Shown here one piece after another: positions 1 through 6,798 of a stretch of 27,603 nucleotides of DNA; positions within the stretch are counted from its first letter, which is position 1; the number at the start of each line of letters is the position of its first letter. The DNA lies in contig NZ_WXZL01000036.1 in NCBI RefSeq assembly GCF_009982895.1, forward strand, positions 1 through 27,603. Reading direction: 5' to 3'. The notes beneath the pieces are model-generated. The model worked only from the letters and a program-made list of their open reading frames with translations. It was not told where the DNA came from and ran no database searches. Source of the DNA: Deinococcus alpinitundrae (GTDB lineage: Bacteria > Deinococcota > Deinococci > Deinococcales > Deinococcaceae). A program made the translations under genes and the position numbers.

Positions 1-35
1 TGCTGGACAACGCGCTCGCGGCGCGTTGTCCAGCA
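1..35. repeat. Perfect hairpin repeat at window start
   Basis: The arms are 14 nt (1-14 and 22-35) around a 7-nt loop. Bases 1-46 reappear at 27558-27603 as the reverse complement with three differences. The hairpin directly abuts the LLHHSD segment of an IS3-type transposase remnant. It is a different sequence family from the short bulged hairpins found inside the other IS elements. Its presence at both ends suggests that it is a dispersed genomic repeat at which the contig was broken. Confidence 0.85.
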
Positions 36-42
36 GCAGGTC

Positions 43-343
43 TGCTCCACCACTCGGACCAGGGGGTCCAATAGGCGAGTCGGGTGTACGTGGACTGCCT
101 GCGGTCCATGGGCGTCACCCAAGCATGTCTAGGAAGGGAAATCCGTACGACAACGCCTGCATGGAGAGCTTCTACAAAACCCTGAAGCACGAGGAGGTCG
201 ATCTCCAGGATTATCTCGACCTGGACGACGCCCAGCAGCAGATTGACCGTTTCATTGGAGAGCTTTACAATCGGCAACGTCTGCATTCCAGTCTCGGCTA
301 CGTGCCACCCGTCGAGTTCGCCGCCCGCTATCATTCAGCCTAG
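43..343 (+). pseudogene. IS3-family transposase OrfB, C-terminal remnant
   Basis: The reading frame from about 45 gives LLHHSDQGVQ, the second catalytic-Asp motif of the IS3 OrfB rve domain. It then hits a TAG (76-78) where Tyr is expected and loses one base near 122. After the frame change it reads MSRKGNPYDNACMESFYKTL, with the catalytic Glu in CMESF, and ends with the usual HSSLGY..P.EF tail at 343. The N-terminal half, including the first catalytic Asp, is absent because the 1-35 hairpin and the window edge precede it. The fragment is therefore non-functional. Downstream it runs straight into an IS4-like remnant. The family assignment is firm; the subgroup is not determined. Confidence 0.85.
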
Positions 344-388
344 AAGTGACTTGCCTGCTGGTCCTGCGTTATGGGGGCATTCCAGATT
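344..388 (-). pseudogene. IS4-like transposase fragment, distal to IS5 insertion
   Basis: On the minus strand this short stretch reads WNAPITQDQQASHF. It appears to continue the IS4-like reading frame that stops at 1315 on the other side of the IS5 copy (389-1314). The 3-bp duplication ATT (386-388 and 1315-1317) marks where IS5 entered. The fragment is then cut off by the IS3 remnant ending at 343. It is too short to assign on its own; the call depends on continuity across the IS5 insertion. Confidence 0.4.
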
Positions 389-743
389 AGACCTCCTGCG
401 AAAGTCACGCTTGATAAGCCGTGGAATGGTTGGACAGAGCAGCGCTGAGAGTTGCGCGTAAGGAAAAGCGTCGTCTGCGATGACGGTATACGTCCTTGAG
501 CACGCGAAAAATCTTCGCCGAATGACATGCTCGAACCGTAGGCGGGTCGAGGCGAGCACCCGGTTCTTCTGACGCTGTTCAGACGTCAGCGGGCTGCCCT
601 TGATCTCCTTATGCGGCGTGATTGAGTGCCCGTGATCACGCCAGATCCCCTGATATCCGGCATCCCTGATCAGCGCAGTTTCCCGATGGATCCGCACCCC
701 CGAGTCGCGAAACAGGGTCAGATCAAGCCGAGACCCAACGGTG

Positions 744-775
744 GTGGCGACACCCATGATTATGGGTGTCGCCAC
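744..775. repeat. Perfect 32-nt palindrome inside the IS5 transposase
   Basis: The 13-nt arms GTGGCGACACCCA and TGGGTGTCGCCAC surround a 6-nt loop. In the minus frame the palindrome encodes VATPIIMGVAT, between conserved TQVV and GSRLDL. It keeps the frame. It could be native sequence or a local inverted duplication created by template switching. Confidence 0.8.
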
Positions 776-841
776 GTTGATGACCACCTGTGTTTTCAGC
801 GTGTGGCGCTTTTTCTTGCCGCTGTACCAAGCGCGCTGCTG

Positions 842-877
842 TCTTGGGCAGAACGGCACCCGTATGGGGCCTGCCCG
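842..877 (-). repeat. Short bulged hairpin element, copy A (type 1)
   Basis: On the minus strand it reads CGGGCAGGCCCCATACGGGT followed by GCCGTTCTGCCCAAGA. The stem pairs GGGCA with TGCCC, then GGC with GCC and CCC with GGG, with a bulge on one side. It splits the IS5 transposase between ERPKK and QRAWYSGKKK. Its 5' flank on the element strand ends in AAAG and its 3' flank is ACAG. Confidence 0.85.
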
Positions 878-1314
878 CTTTTTTTGGGTCGCTCACACGG
901 CGTTTCGGCTGCATCGACCGCAATCATCTGGAAGACATTTTCTGCTTGCTTCAAGACCTTCTTCCCGGGCAGTCGGAACTGCGCACTGGCAATCAGGGCC
1001 GCTTCGACGCGTTCCACCGTGCGTTGCACGGTGGTTTCGTGAACGCCCCAGTCATCGCCCAGATGTGCAAACGTCCGGTATTCCCGCCGGAACGCCAGTG
1101 TCAGGAGGAACTGTTCAGCAGTCGTGAGCGCTGCGGGTCATCCTGTCTTCTTCTTGGCACCTTCCCCTTCGATCAGGACAGCTTCCATCAAAGCGAACGT
1201 TTCAGGAGAGATTTCGGTGCGTCGTTTGAAGCGCGTGCGGTTCATCTTCAGCGTGCCTTCCAGGCGCTCGTGACTCACTCACACAGTGTAGCGGCGCACT
1301 TTCGCAGGAAGTCT

Positions 1315-1574
1315 ATTGAAAAATCGGCTGACTGCCGAGGGAGATTTCACGGTGGCCAATTGAGGGAGCGGTTGGCCTTGATCAGCGAGAAACAGGTTCA
1401 TCACGACCTCGAGCGTTTCTCGGTGCTGTTTTCCTTGAAACGTCGATAAGATAGCCGAAAAGAGCTATCCAGCACACTGCTTTCCTAAATCTATCTATGG
1501 ATTCTGCATTGGAAAACTGTGCTGGACAATGTGTTGCTGATATGACCGAAAACTGCAAGATCTCGGGTACTGAG
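1315..1574 (-). mobile_element. Left end of an IS4-like element with transposase N-terminus
   Basis: The minus strand reads TFQGKQHRETLEVVMNLFLA, then DQGQPLPQLATVKSPSAVSR and FFN up to the IS5 insertion at 1315. This looks like the N-terminal region of an IS4/IS701-type DDE transposase. The outer end at 1563-1574 is TCGGGTACTGAG. The identical 12-mer ends the C-terminal IS4-like fragment at 4529-4540, so it is probably the terminal inverted repeat of this IS type. A stem-loop with GATAGC/GCTATC arms lies at about 1453-1472, upstream of the coding part. The family is inferred from pattern recognition rather than from catalytic residues, which are missing. Confidence 0.45.
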
Positions 1575-1682
1575 GGCCTGACCAAATTTTCGACAGTCAT
1601 TTACATTAGAGGTTTAGTGACCGCTTGATATGCGAACAGATGATAGTGTTATTTCACTGAGAACGCTTACCTAAAATTTTTG

Positions 1683-3053
1683 TCAGGTCCCTAGGGTCCG
1701 AGCGGAAGGAGTATTCTCACGACGCCGCATAACAATGCGCGGAATTCGGCGTAGTAGAAAGACGCAGATAGCCCCTAACAAAAAAAACCAGATCGTACTT
1801 TGTACCATACGAGGAATTGACCATGACTGCAAGATTCCTGAAAACAAAAATGGGTAAAACACGAGCCCGAAACTGCGCCCTTTCAAAAATAAGCCGTACG
1901 CAAATCCGGCAACCATGCCGACAATAAAATGCCAGATTACTGCCCAGCCGGGACCGATATCAGCTAACACATGGCCGGGCATTGTAGCCCAAATGTATTC
2001 AAGCTGAAGGCCAGATTGTTCAACAAATAAGAATTGGGCTCGCCAATTATCGTAATTATTTTTAGGAAGATCACGATGCTTTTCCTTCCCGGCTGCAATA
2101 AATTGTTTTCCGAAAATAGGCATGTCCCAAACACCCTGAATAGCGTAGTATGTACTGCCTTCATTTGGGTAGTGCAACTTGCCTTCATAGACGGCAGCCA
2201 AGCGATTAAATGACGCGGGACCATAACCTAACAGACTCCGCAAAGTAGAATTACCCGAGCTTGCCTGACCACGGGCGAATGTAAGCACACTCAAAAATAC
2301 TAGTACTATTGTCAGAGCAAACATCACAGTTCGCCCTAGCCATGCGACAGAAATTTGAGAGAGGGCAAACCGACGCCTTAAGACAATCGCACTTATTGGT
2401 AACACCATATCAATAAGCGTGGTGCGTGTTAGCGTCAGTAGTACGTTCGCTAACAGTAGAACGGCAGGAACGCCCAACCATAACCAATTTCTCCACCTAA
2501 CACGGGGCGGGAGTGACCAGATTCCCCAAATGATTATGGCAGAGGTAAATGTTGGAACCCAGCTCAAATTCGCTAGTCCCAATTTTTCTGAAATTAGATG
2601 GCGCGTGTCCTCAGTCGCTACTCCGAGGCTCGAGATAATAACAGACAATCCTATTTTTTGCTGCAGGTAACCTATAACATAGATGTTCAGGAGACAGGCC
2701 AAAATAAGCAAAATATTTGAGGAGAATTGGTCATGGAGGCGCGATGAACGTGTATAATGCGCCACCCTAACAAGTCGCCTTACCAGATACTGCGTAAACC
2801 ATGCGCCCAGACAAAAGACAAGTACACACAAAGCGACGTACAGAGCAAGCGATAAATTAAGGTACATGAAATCATGCTCGCGTAAGACACCTTCATACCA
2901 ATCTTTTGGAATAAGCAGGCTTAGGAGGCCGATGCCCATCACAGCAGTCATCACGGCGCTTGGTGAGAGGAGAGTAGAAATAGGAATTTTGCCAGCGAAT
3001 AGTCGCACAGAGTCTCCTGAGGGGGAATAATGACTTAATTCTAACTTTAACAT
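1683..3053 (-). CDS. Polytopic membrane protein, probable polysaccharide repeat-unit polymerase (Wzy-like)
   Basis: The 456-aa product is strongly hydrophobic, with about ten to twelve predicted membrane segments, for example LLILACLLNIYVIGYL near residues 115-130 and VMFALTIVLVFLSVLTFA near 245-262. A long, more polar extracytoplasmic loop at about 265-350 (SSGNSTLRSLLGYGPASFNR to FVEQSGLQLEYIW) sits before the last membrane segments. This layout is typical of O-antigen/oligosaccharide repeat-unit polymerases, which link lipid-carried repeat units outside the membrane. Sequence conservation in that family is poor, so the call rests on topology. No glycosyltransferase or flippase genes are adjacent, and the gene stands between IS remnants. 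It is visibly more AT-rich than the rest of the window, which suggests transfer. The ATG at 3053 has GGAG immediately in front, which is too close. A GTG near 3005, preceded by CAGGAGA, is a credible alternative start. Confidence 0.6.
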   Translation of the reverse strand: MLKLELSHYSPSGDSVRLFAGKIPISTLLSPSAVMTAVMGIGLLSLLIPKDWYEGVLREHDFMYLNLSLALYVALCVLVFCLGAWFTQYLVRRLVRVAHYTRSSRLHDQFSSNILLILACLLNIYVIGYLQQKIGLSVIISSLGVATEDTRHLISEKLGLANLSWVPTFTSAIIIWGIWSLPPRVRWRNWLWLGVPAVLLLANVLLTLTRTTLIDMVLPISAIVLRRRFALSQISVAWLGRTVMFALTIVLVFLSVLTFARGQASSGNSTLRSLLGYGPASFNRLAAVYEGKLHYPNEGSTYYAIQGVWDMPIFGKQFIAAGKEKHRDLPKNNYDNWRAQFLFVEQSGLQLEYIWATMPGHVLADIGPGWAVIWHFIVGMVAGFAYGLFLKGRSFGLVFYPFLFSGILQSWSIPRMVQSTIWFFLLGAICVFLLRRIPRIVMRRRENTPSARTLGT

Positions 3054-3161
3054 CTCCAGTCTCTCTCTAGGGGTCAGAAATCAGAGATAGTCAGGAAAAG
3101 TCGTCTCCAATAAAGTGTTTCCCACGATGAAAACAGCCCGGAGCCGACATCCACAAGATAA

Positions 3162-3274
3162 CCTCTTCGCCCTGTTAGCACCCTGTTTTTCAATCGGTCC
3201 CCCCGATTGACCGTACTCACAGTGTTGATACTAGCCGTGGTCGGGGGCCGCACCACCTACCTGTACCGGGTTCT
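3162..3274 (+). pseudogene. Possible N-terminal remnant of an RND efflux transporter
   Basis: After a TAA at 3159-3161 the plus strand reads PLRPVSTLFFNRSPRLTVLT followed by VLILAVVGGRTTYLYRVLA, and is then cut at the IS6 inverted repeat (3275). A short basic lead followed by one membrane helix resembles the amino terminus of AcrB/HAE1-type RND pumps, where an Arg-rich segment precedes the first helix. There is no start codon or ribosome-binding site in good position, and only about 38 residues remain. It could equally be a chance hydrophobic frame. Confidence 0.25.
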
Positions 3275-3316
3275 GGCAAGCTGTTGCTGGCAAAGTAGAC
3301 CCGAGGAGTAGCGGTA

Positions 3317-3346
3317 GCAGGTGGCCTGAACTTCAGGCCACCTGCT
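3317..3346. terminator. Hairpin downstream of IS6 copy 1 transposase
   Basis: The 14-nt arms GCAGGTGGCCTGAA (3317-3330) and TTCAGGCCACCTGC (3332-3345) are separated by one base. Related hairpins with the same GGCCTGA core occur in the same relative position, after the transposase, in IS6 copy 2 (6740-6774) and copy 3 (18555-18589). It is therefore a conserved part of the element's 3' end. It may act as a terminator, although no T-run follows. Confidence 0.6.
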
Positions 3347-3441
3347 GCACGACGACCGTCCAGCTTCGCAGTGCGGTTTTTAGAAAAGATCGTCGGTCGC
3401 TAGCAAAAATCGTCGAGTGGGTCAAGCCGTGAAGATTGGTG

Positions 3442-3478
3442 TCTTGGGCAGAACAGCGCTGATGACGACGCTTGCCCG
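3442..3478 (-). repeat. Short bulged hairpin element, copy B (type 2)
   Basis: On the minus strand it begins CGGGCAAGCGTCGTCATCAG and ends GTTCTGCCCAAGA. The outer GGGCA/TGCCC stem is kept, while the inner stem is AGCG/CGCT instead of the type-1 GGC/GCC, so pairing is conserved although sequence is not. It sits between IS and N of ARISNLHHH, exactly where copy D sits in IS6 copy 3. The 5' flank is TCAG and the 3' flank ACAC. Confidence 0.8.
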
Positions 3479-3576
3479 CTGATTCTCGTGTGCAGGTCGA
3501 GAAATCCTTGGGTCCGTTTGACCTGCCGAAATCCCCGTTGACCCCGTTTCTGACGTCGTGTCGGCCGATGAGACTG

Positions 3577-3612
3577 TCTTATGCAGAACGGCACCCTTAG
3601 GGGGCCTACCCG
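3577..3612 (-). repeat. Short bulged hairpin element, copy C (type 1)
   Basis: On the minus strand it begins CGGGTAGGCCCCCTAAGGGT and ends GCCGTTCTGCATAAGA. It is flanked by ACAG on both sides. It interrupts EQ|SHRPTRRQ of the IS6 transposase as an in-frame 13-codon insertion, and removing 39 nt restores the family sequence exactly. Confidence 0.85.
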
Positions 3613-3896
3613 CTGTTCAATCAGGTGGTTGCACCGGGTGGTGGAGATCACCAGCAGGTGATCGACATCCTCCAGGATCGGAAGTTCGCGGATGGCCACC
3701 CCGTCACTCGCCAGCTTATCCGTGCAGACTGTGTCTGGAACGTCATCTTCGCCCTACAGTCGCTGGAAGAAAGACCGTGCTGCGTCTGTGTCTGGGTGGC
3801 GCTGGAGCAGCACATCAAGCACGGCCCCGGGTTCGTCAACCGCGCTCCAAAGCCAGTGGGTCAACCCGCCCACGACCACGTGCATTTCATCGAGAT

Positions 3897-3929
3897 GCCA
3901 CCGGGAACCCCGGCGGGGTTCCCGGTGGC
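3897..3929. repeat. Perfect hairpin inside IS6 coding sequence
   Basis: The 15-nt arms (3897-3911 and 3915-3929) surround GGC. The hairpin encodes the conserved HREPRRGSRW peptide just before the first catalytic Asp. IS6 copy 3 has the same hairpin at 18022-18052 with one mismatch, and copy 2 a decayed version near 6195-6225. It is therefore native to this IS6 lineage and not an insertion. Confidence 0.75.
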
Positions 3930-4152
3930 GTAAGTTCTGGGCAAACGCACTGCTGAAATTGATGCATCGGGTGCGGATCGACTTGCGAGAGACGTCAATA
4001 CCACACTCGAACAACAGTTCCTTGACATCCCGGTCACTCAGGGCAGAGCGGTGGTGGAGCCAGACGGCATGACCGATCACCGAAAGCGGGAATCGGTACC
4101 CTGGAAGGTTCTGATCGGTCAGCACGGCTTTACCCTACGCCAACAACTTGCC

Positions 4153-4540
4153 AGGACCATCCCAGGACGGTGAAGCGCTGATCATCGCCAGCAACGCTGG
4201 ATCCGTGACGAGGATTCAGACTGGCTATCGGAAACGCTTCCGGATTGAGTGTCTGTTTAGAGCATTGCAGACCAAAGGCGTCAATCTGGAAAGCACCCAT
4301 ATGACGCCGCCGCCTGTGCCTGCTGATCCTGACGTACATACGGTGCGTATTGGCGGGCATTCCTCCAGAATGCCTGCTGAAACAGCATGGGAAACGGGTA
4401 TGGAGTGTCGTCATGCTTGGCCTACGAACCCTGGTCCGGTCGCTCAGCCGAGAGATTGATCAAGGTGACACAGAGGTGCTGGCTCTCATCAAGCTCTTGG
4501 AGCTGTCTCAAACCGCTTGAGCAAACTGTCGGGTACTGAG
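4153..4540 (+). pseudogene. IS4-family transposase C-terminus with right IS end
   Basis: The plus strand reads DGEALIIASNAGSVTRIQTG, then YRKRFRIECLFRALQTKGVN and LESTHMT. The Y-x-x-R-x-x-I-E segment is the Y(2)R(3)E(6)K-type signature around the catalytic Glu of IS4 transposases. Frameshifts follow near 4310 and 4380, after which other frames give ECLLKQHGKRVWSVVMLGLR and RSLSREIDQGDTEVLALIKL, ending at TGA 4518-4520. TCGGGTACTGAG at 4529-4540 is the probable right inverted repeat, identical to the 12-mer ending the left fragment at 1563-1574. The upstream part is cut by the IS6 end at 4152. Confidence 0.75.
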
Positions 4541-4639
4541 CCTGGAGCCGCTTTCTGAGGACTGAATATGCAGAGTTTCGTCCGCATCTCAGTGCATGAA
4601 TTTGACAACGGGTGAATATGCCTATATATAAAAGAAATC

Positions 4640-4661
4640 AAGGCGACCTTTAGGTCGCCTT
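4640..4661 (-). terminator. Rho-independent terminator
   Basis: The perfect 9-bp stem AAGGCGACC/GGTCGCCTT has a TTTA loop. Read on the minus strand it is followed by GATTTCTTTT, a T-rich tail, so it best serves the minus-strand frame ending at 4689. On the plus strand the following sequence is less T-rich. Confidence 0.7.
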
Positions 4662-4688
4662 CTGCTTTGCTCATTATCGTCTTGGCGA

Positions 4689-4865
4689 CTAAAGCAGGAT
4701 CATCAGTTGCCCCACCGGTTCTACATGACGCGGCATCTGGCTGTTTGGCAGCGCCCTAACGATATCCAATAATGCGGCGGCTTTTTGGCAGACGCCCAGC
4801 CAGACCTTGACCGTTGCTAGACCCAAGACACCGCCTCGATCTTGCTGAACACTGGGTTCCGCTTC
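4689..4865 (-). pseudogene. Unrecognised short coding remnant upstream of a terminator
   Basis: An open minus-strand frame of 58 codons runs between a stop at 4866-4868 and TAG at 4689. It has protein-like composition, including LATVKVWLGVCQKAAALLDI and PNSQMPRHVEPVGQL, but no start codon with a ribosome-binding site. It ends about 28 nt before a good minus-strand terminator (4640-4661). I do not recognise the family. It is probably the 3' end of a gene whose front was replaced by the region before the epimerase gene; it could also be an IS remnant. Confidence 0.3.
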
Positions 4866-4981
4866 CTATGCTGTGAGGCCCAGTTGGCCGGGTTCAGGTC
4901 ATCCCAACGCTTTCCTTCATCTGCTTGCCGACTCCAGCTCTGAGCGGCTAGGGTTGAGGGCAGAACACACAGGAGGACGCA

Positions 4982-5935
4982 ATGCGGGTCGTGTTGATTG
5001 GAGGAACAGGGCATATCGGTACTTATCTGGTACCCAGATTGCTGGCCCTCGGCTGCGAGGTGGTGTCGGTCAGCCGGCAGCAACGAGAGCCTTATCAGGG
5101 GAGGGCGGGCTGGTCTGGTGTGGAGCAGGTCAACATCGACCGGGCCGCCGCCGAAGGGGCTGGCGAGTTCGGGCGCGAAATTTTGGGGCTCAAGCCCGAC
5201 GCCGTAATCGACCTGATCTGCTTTACGCCTGAGAGTAACTGTCAGCTCATGGACGTGCTGCGCGGACACATCCAGCACTTCCTGCACTGCGGCACCATCT
5301 GGGTTCACGGACACAGCGTGGAAGTGCCCACCACCGAAACGGCGGCCCGGCGACCATTCGGCGAGTACGGCCTCGCCAAGGCACGCATCGAGAGTGATCT
5401 TCTCACCGCCGCACGCCAGCACGGATTTCCGGCCACGGTGCTGCATCCTGGACACATCGTCGGGGTCGGCTGGGTGCCGCTCAATCCAGCCGGGCACTTC
5501 AACCCAGAGGTGTTCTCAGCACTGATGCGGGGAGAAGCGCTGACGCTGCCGAACTTCGGCTTGGAGACGGTGCACCATGTTCACGCCGACGACGTGGCCC
5601 AGGGGTTCGAGCGGGCACTCACCCACTGGGGTGCGGCAGTGGGCGAGTCGTTTCATGTCGTCTCGCCTGCCGCCCTAACTCTGCGTGGTTACGCCGAGGA
5701 GGTGTCACGCTGGTTCGGCCACGAGGCGGCGCTGAACTTCGCTCCTTATACGTCGTGGCAGAAAACGGTCCCGGAAACCGATGCCCAGGCCACCTGGGAA
5801 CATATCGCTCGCAGCCCCAATTGCAGCATTCATAAGGCCCGGCAGGTGCTGGGGTACGCACCGCGCTACTCGTCGCTGGAAGCGGTGCGCGAATCGCTGG
5901 ACGGTCTCATCGCCAGTGGAACGGTCGGCTCGTAG
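4982..5935 (+). CDS. NAD-dependent epimerase/dehydratase (extended SDR)
   Basis: The 317-aa protein starts with the Rossmann motif VVLIGGTGHIGTYL (GxxGxxG at residues 7-13), which binds NAD(P). The active-site pair YxxxK is present as YGLAK (Tyr129, Lys133). The region before it (HCGTIWVHG) takes the place of the usual catalytic Ser/Thr strand. The later PGHIVG, NFG and HHVHADDVA segments are typical of the substrate-binding part of sugar-nucleotide epimerases and related extended SDRs. Length fits the family. The ATG at 4982 is preceded by AGGAGG at a good distance. The gene stands alone between a terminator region and IS6 copy 2, so its substrate cannot be inferred from neighbours. The cofactor fold is certain; the exact reaction is unknown. 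Confidence 0.85.
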   Translation: MRVVLIGGTGHIGTYLVPRLLALGCEVVSVSRQQREPYQGRAGWSGVEQVNIDRAAAEGAGEFGREILGLKPDAVIDLICFTPESNCQLMDVLRGHIQHFLHCGTIWVHGHSVEVPTTETAARRPFGEYGLAKARIESDLLTAARQHGFPATVLHPGHIVGVGWVPLNPAGHFNPEVFSALMRGEALTLPNFGLETVHHVHADDVAQGFERALTHWGAAVGESFHVVSPAALTLRGYAEEVSRWFGHEAALNFAPYTSWQKTVPETDAQATWEHIARSPNCSIHKARQVLGYAPRYSSLEAVRESLDGLIASGTVGS

Positions 5936-6278
5936 AGGAGCCCCTTAGAAAAAAAGATTAAAAGTTGTGTTGCCTTGATCGGGTTGAGGTAGGCTGACCC
6001 GCCGTGACCGACGCCAAGCCTTACCGCCACCGTTTTCCGATGACCATCATTCAGCACGCTGTTTAGCTCTACCACCGCCTTCCCCACAATTACCGAGGCG
6101 TGCGGGAATTACTCCACCAGCTCGGTATTCAAGTGAGCCACGAGACCCCACGCGAGTGGTGTGTCAAGTTCGGATGCCGCTTCGCGGAAGGCCTGCGTCA
6201 TCGGGAACCCTGACAGGGTTTCCGGTGATATCTGGACCGAGGTCTGTACGAGCGTCAATGGCGTTCGCCACGAGCTCC

Positions 6279-6315
6279 TCTTGGGCAGAGCGGACGCGCC
6301 TGGGCACGCCTCCCG
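6279..6315 (-). repeat. Short bulged hairpin element, copy G (type 2)
   Basis: On the plus strand it begins TCTTGGGCAGAGCGGACGCG and ends CACGCCTCCCG. It is the most decayed single copy but keeps the GGACG/CGCC inner stem. On the element strand its 5' flank is CCAG. It interrupts the IS6 codons just before AVDEHGF. Confidence 0.7.
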
Positions 6316-6367
6316 CTGGAGAGCTGTGGATGAGCACTGTTTCGTGCTCATCCACAGCTCTCCAGCG
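6314..6367. repeat. Perfect 54-nt palindrome in IS6 copy 2
   Basis: The arms are 24 nt (6314-6337 and 6344-6367) with a TGTTTC loop. The left arm is normal IS6 coding sequence for AVDEH preceded by the edge of hairpin copy G. The right arm replaces the codons expected after GFVL with the reverse complement of the left arm, and rejoins family sequence at CCAGCG (QR of LLQRH). Confidence 0.9.
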
Positions 6368-6739
6368 TCATCAGAACACTGAAGCTGCGAAGATCTTCCT
6401 GACCAATCCTCTAGGTGAAAATGACGTCCCAGAGGTCATTCATACCGATCAGCTCTGCAGCTACGGAACGGCGATCTGGGAGATTCCGAGCTTGGTCAAC
6501 GTCGACCATCAGCAGGTGATCAGGGCGGCCCGCTGCAATAATATCATCGAGCAGTGTCACCGTCCCATACGGCATTAAGAGAGATAGCAGCTTGGATTCA
6601 AGCGAAGGAAACGAGCGCAGGTGTTTCTGAGCCTGCTTGCCCGGATCGGGAACCTGCACCATCACACCCGCACCAGTGTTGCCGCCACGATCAGACGAAT
6701 CAACCAGCAGCAAGCGTTCCAGACGTGGTCAGCCGTCGC

Positions 6740-6774
6740 GGCTGGGGTGACCTGAATCTCAGGCCACCCCAGCC
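6740..6774. terminator. Hairpin at 3' end of IS6 copy 2 transposase
   Basis: The 16-nt arms (6740-6755 and 6759-6774) have one mismatch, share the CCTGA/TCAGG core with the hairpins after the other two IS6 transposases, and overlap the transposase stop codon. It is a possible terminator or structural end signal. Confidence 0.6.
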
Positions 6775-6798
6775 CTCAGTCTGCCGCGACGCCAATTA

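Larger units (their letters stand above)
405..1245 (-). pseudogene. IS5-family DDE transposase, multiply broken
   Basis: Reading the minus strand from ATG at 1245 gives MNRTRFKRRTEISPETFALM, then an in-frame TGA near 1138 where GRPxAL is expected. The frame continues through TVQRTVERVEAAL and VFQMIAVDAAETPCERPKK, which carries the first catalytic Asp of the IS5 DDE domain. The hairpin at 842-877 then interrupts the codons before WYSGKKKRHTLKTQVV. The rest of the DDE domain follows (GSRLDLTLFRDSGVRI, the DAGYQG motif and the EHVIRR segment with the catalytic Glu). A frameshift near 520 precedes the basic tail VYRHRRRRFSLRATL, which ends at TGA 405. With at least one nonsense codon, one insertion and one frameshift it cannot make transposase. 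Confidence 0.85.
389..1314 (-). mobile_element. IS5-family (ISL2-like) insertion sequence, inactive
   Basis: The terminal inverted repeats share AGACYTCCTGCGAAAGT (left end 389-405, right end 1298-1314), and the element is flanked by the direct repeat ATT at 386-388 and 1315-1317. A 3-bp ANT duplication is typical of the ISL2 group of IS5. The element is 926 bp, a little longer than usual, largely because a 36-40 nt hairpin has inserted into its transposase gene. It interrupts an older IS4-like transposase remnant. The boundaries are seen directly; the group name follows from the transposase motifs and the duplication size. Confidence 0.85.
3400..4125 (-). pseudogene. IS6-family DDE transposase, broken (copy 1)
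   Basis: From 4125 the minus strand reads MLTDQNLPGYRFPLSVIGHA, then LSDRDVKELLFECGIDVSRK and LRHREPRRGSRWHLDEMHVV. The HLDE motif holds the first catalytic Asp of IS6 transposases. A TAG at 3754-3756 follows SFFQRL, where the family has LLGE. The same frame then resumes with EDDVPDTVCTDKL (second Asp region) and RCNHLIEQ. There a 39-nt hairpin adds 13 codons without breaking the frame, after which SHRPTRRQKRGQRGF continues. A second, 40-nt hairpin after HTRIS shifts the frame and ends the protein at 3400. The nonsense codon and the second insertion make it inactive. Confidence 0.85.
3275..4152 (-). mobile_element. IS6-family insertion sequence, copy 1, inactive
   Basis: The ends share an imperfect inverted repeat: GGCAAGCTGTTG at 3275-3286 and, as the reverse complement of 4141-4152, GGCAAGTTGTTG. 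The span is 878 bp. Removing the two inserted hairpins (39 and 40 nt) gives about 800 bp, the normal size for IS6. No 8-bp target duplication is visible at these ends, so the copy was probably rearranged after insertion. It abuts a possible RND remnant on the left and an IS4-like fragment on the right. Confidence 0.75.
6004..6755 (+). pseudogene. IS6-family DDE transposase, heavily decayed (copy 2)
   Basis: The GTG at 6004 opens TDAKPYRHRFPMTIIQHAV and then hits a stop where Trp is expected. The remaining family segments appear in shifting frames: ELLHQLGIQVSHET, LRHREP, AVDEH, KIFLTNPLGENDVPEVIHTD (second catalytic Asp), SLVNVDHQQVI, RCNNIIEQ and ARIGNLHHHTRTSVAATIRR, ending near TGA 6753-6755. 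Several nonsense codons, frameshifts, a hairpin insertion and a rewritten palindrome (6314-6367) inactivate it. Its uninterrupted RIGNLHHH segment is useful as the empty-site reference for hairpin copies B and D. Confidence 0.85.

Noticed and set aside
3574..3616. Four-base direct repeats flanking hairpin copies C and E read as target-site duplications
   Set aside because: Copies A, C and F all end in the same ACAG whatever their left flank (AAAG, ACAG, GAAG), and B and D have no matching flanks. The repeat is better explained by a fixed right end plus an AG target.
4817..5497. A minus-strand frame overlapping the epimerase gene
   Set aside because: It is antisense to a well-supported SDR gene with a strong ribosome-binding site and lacks domain motifs.
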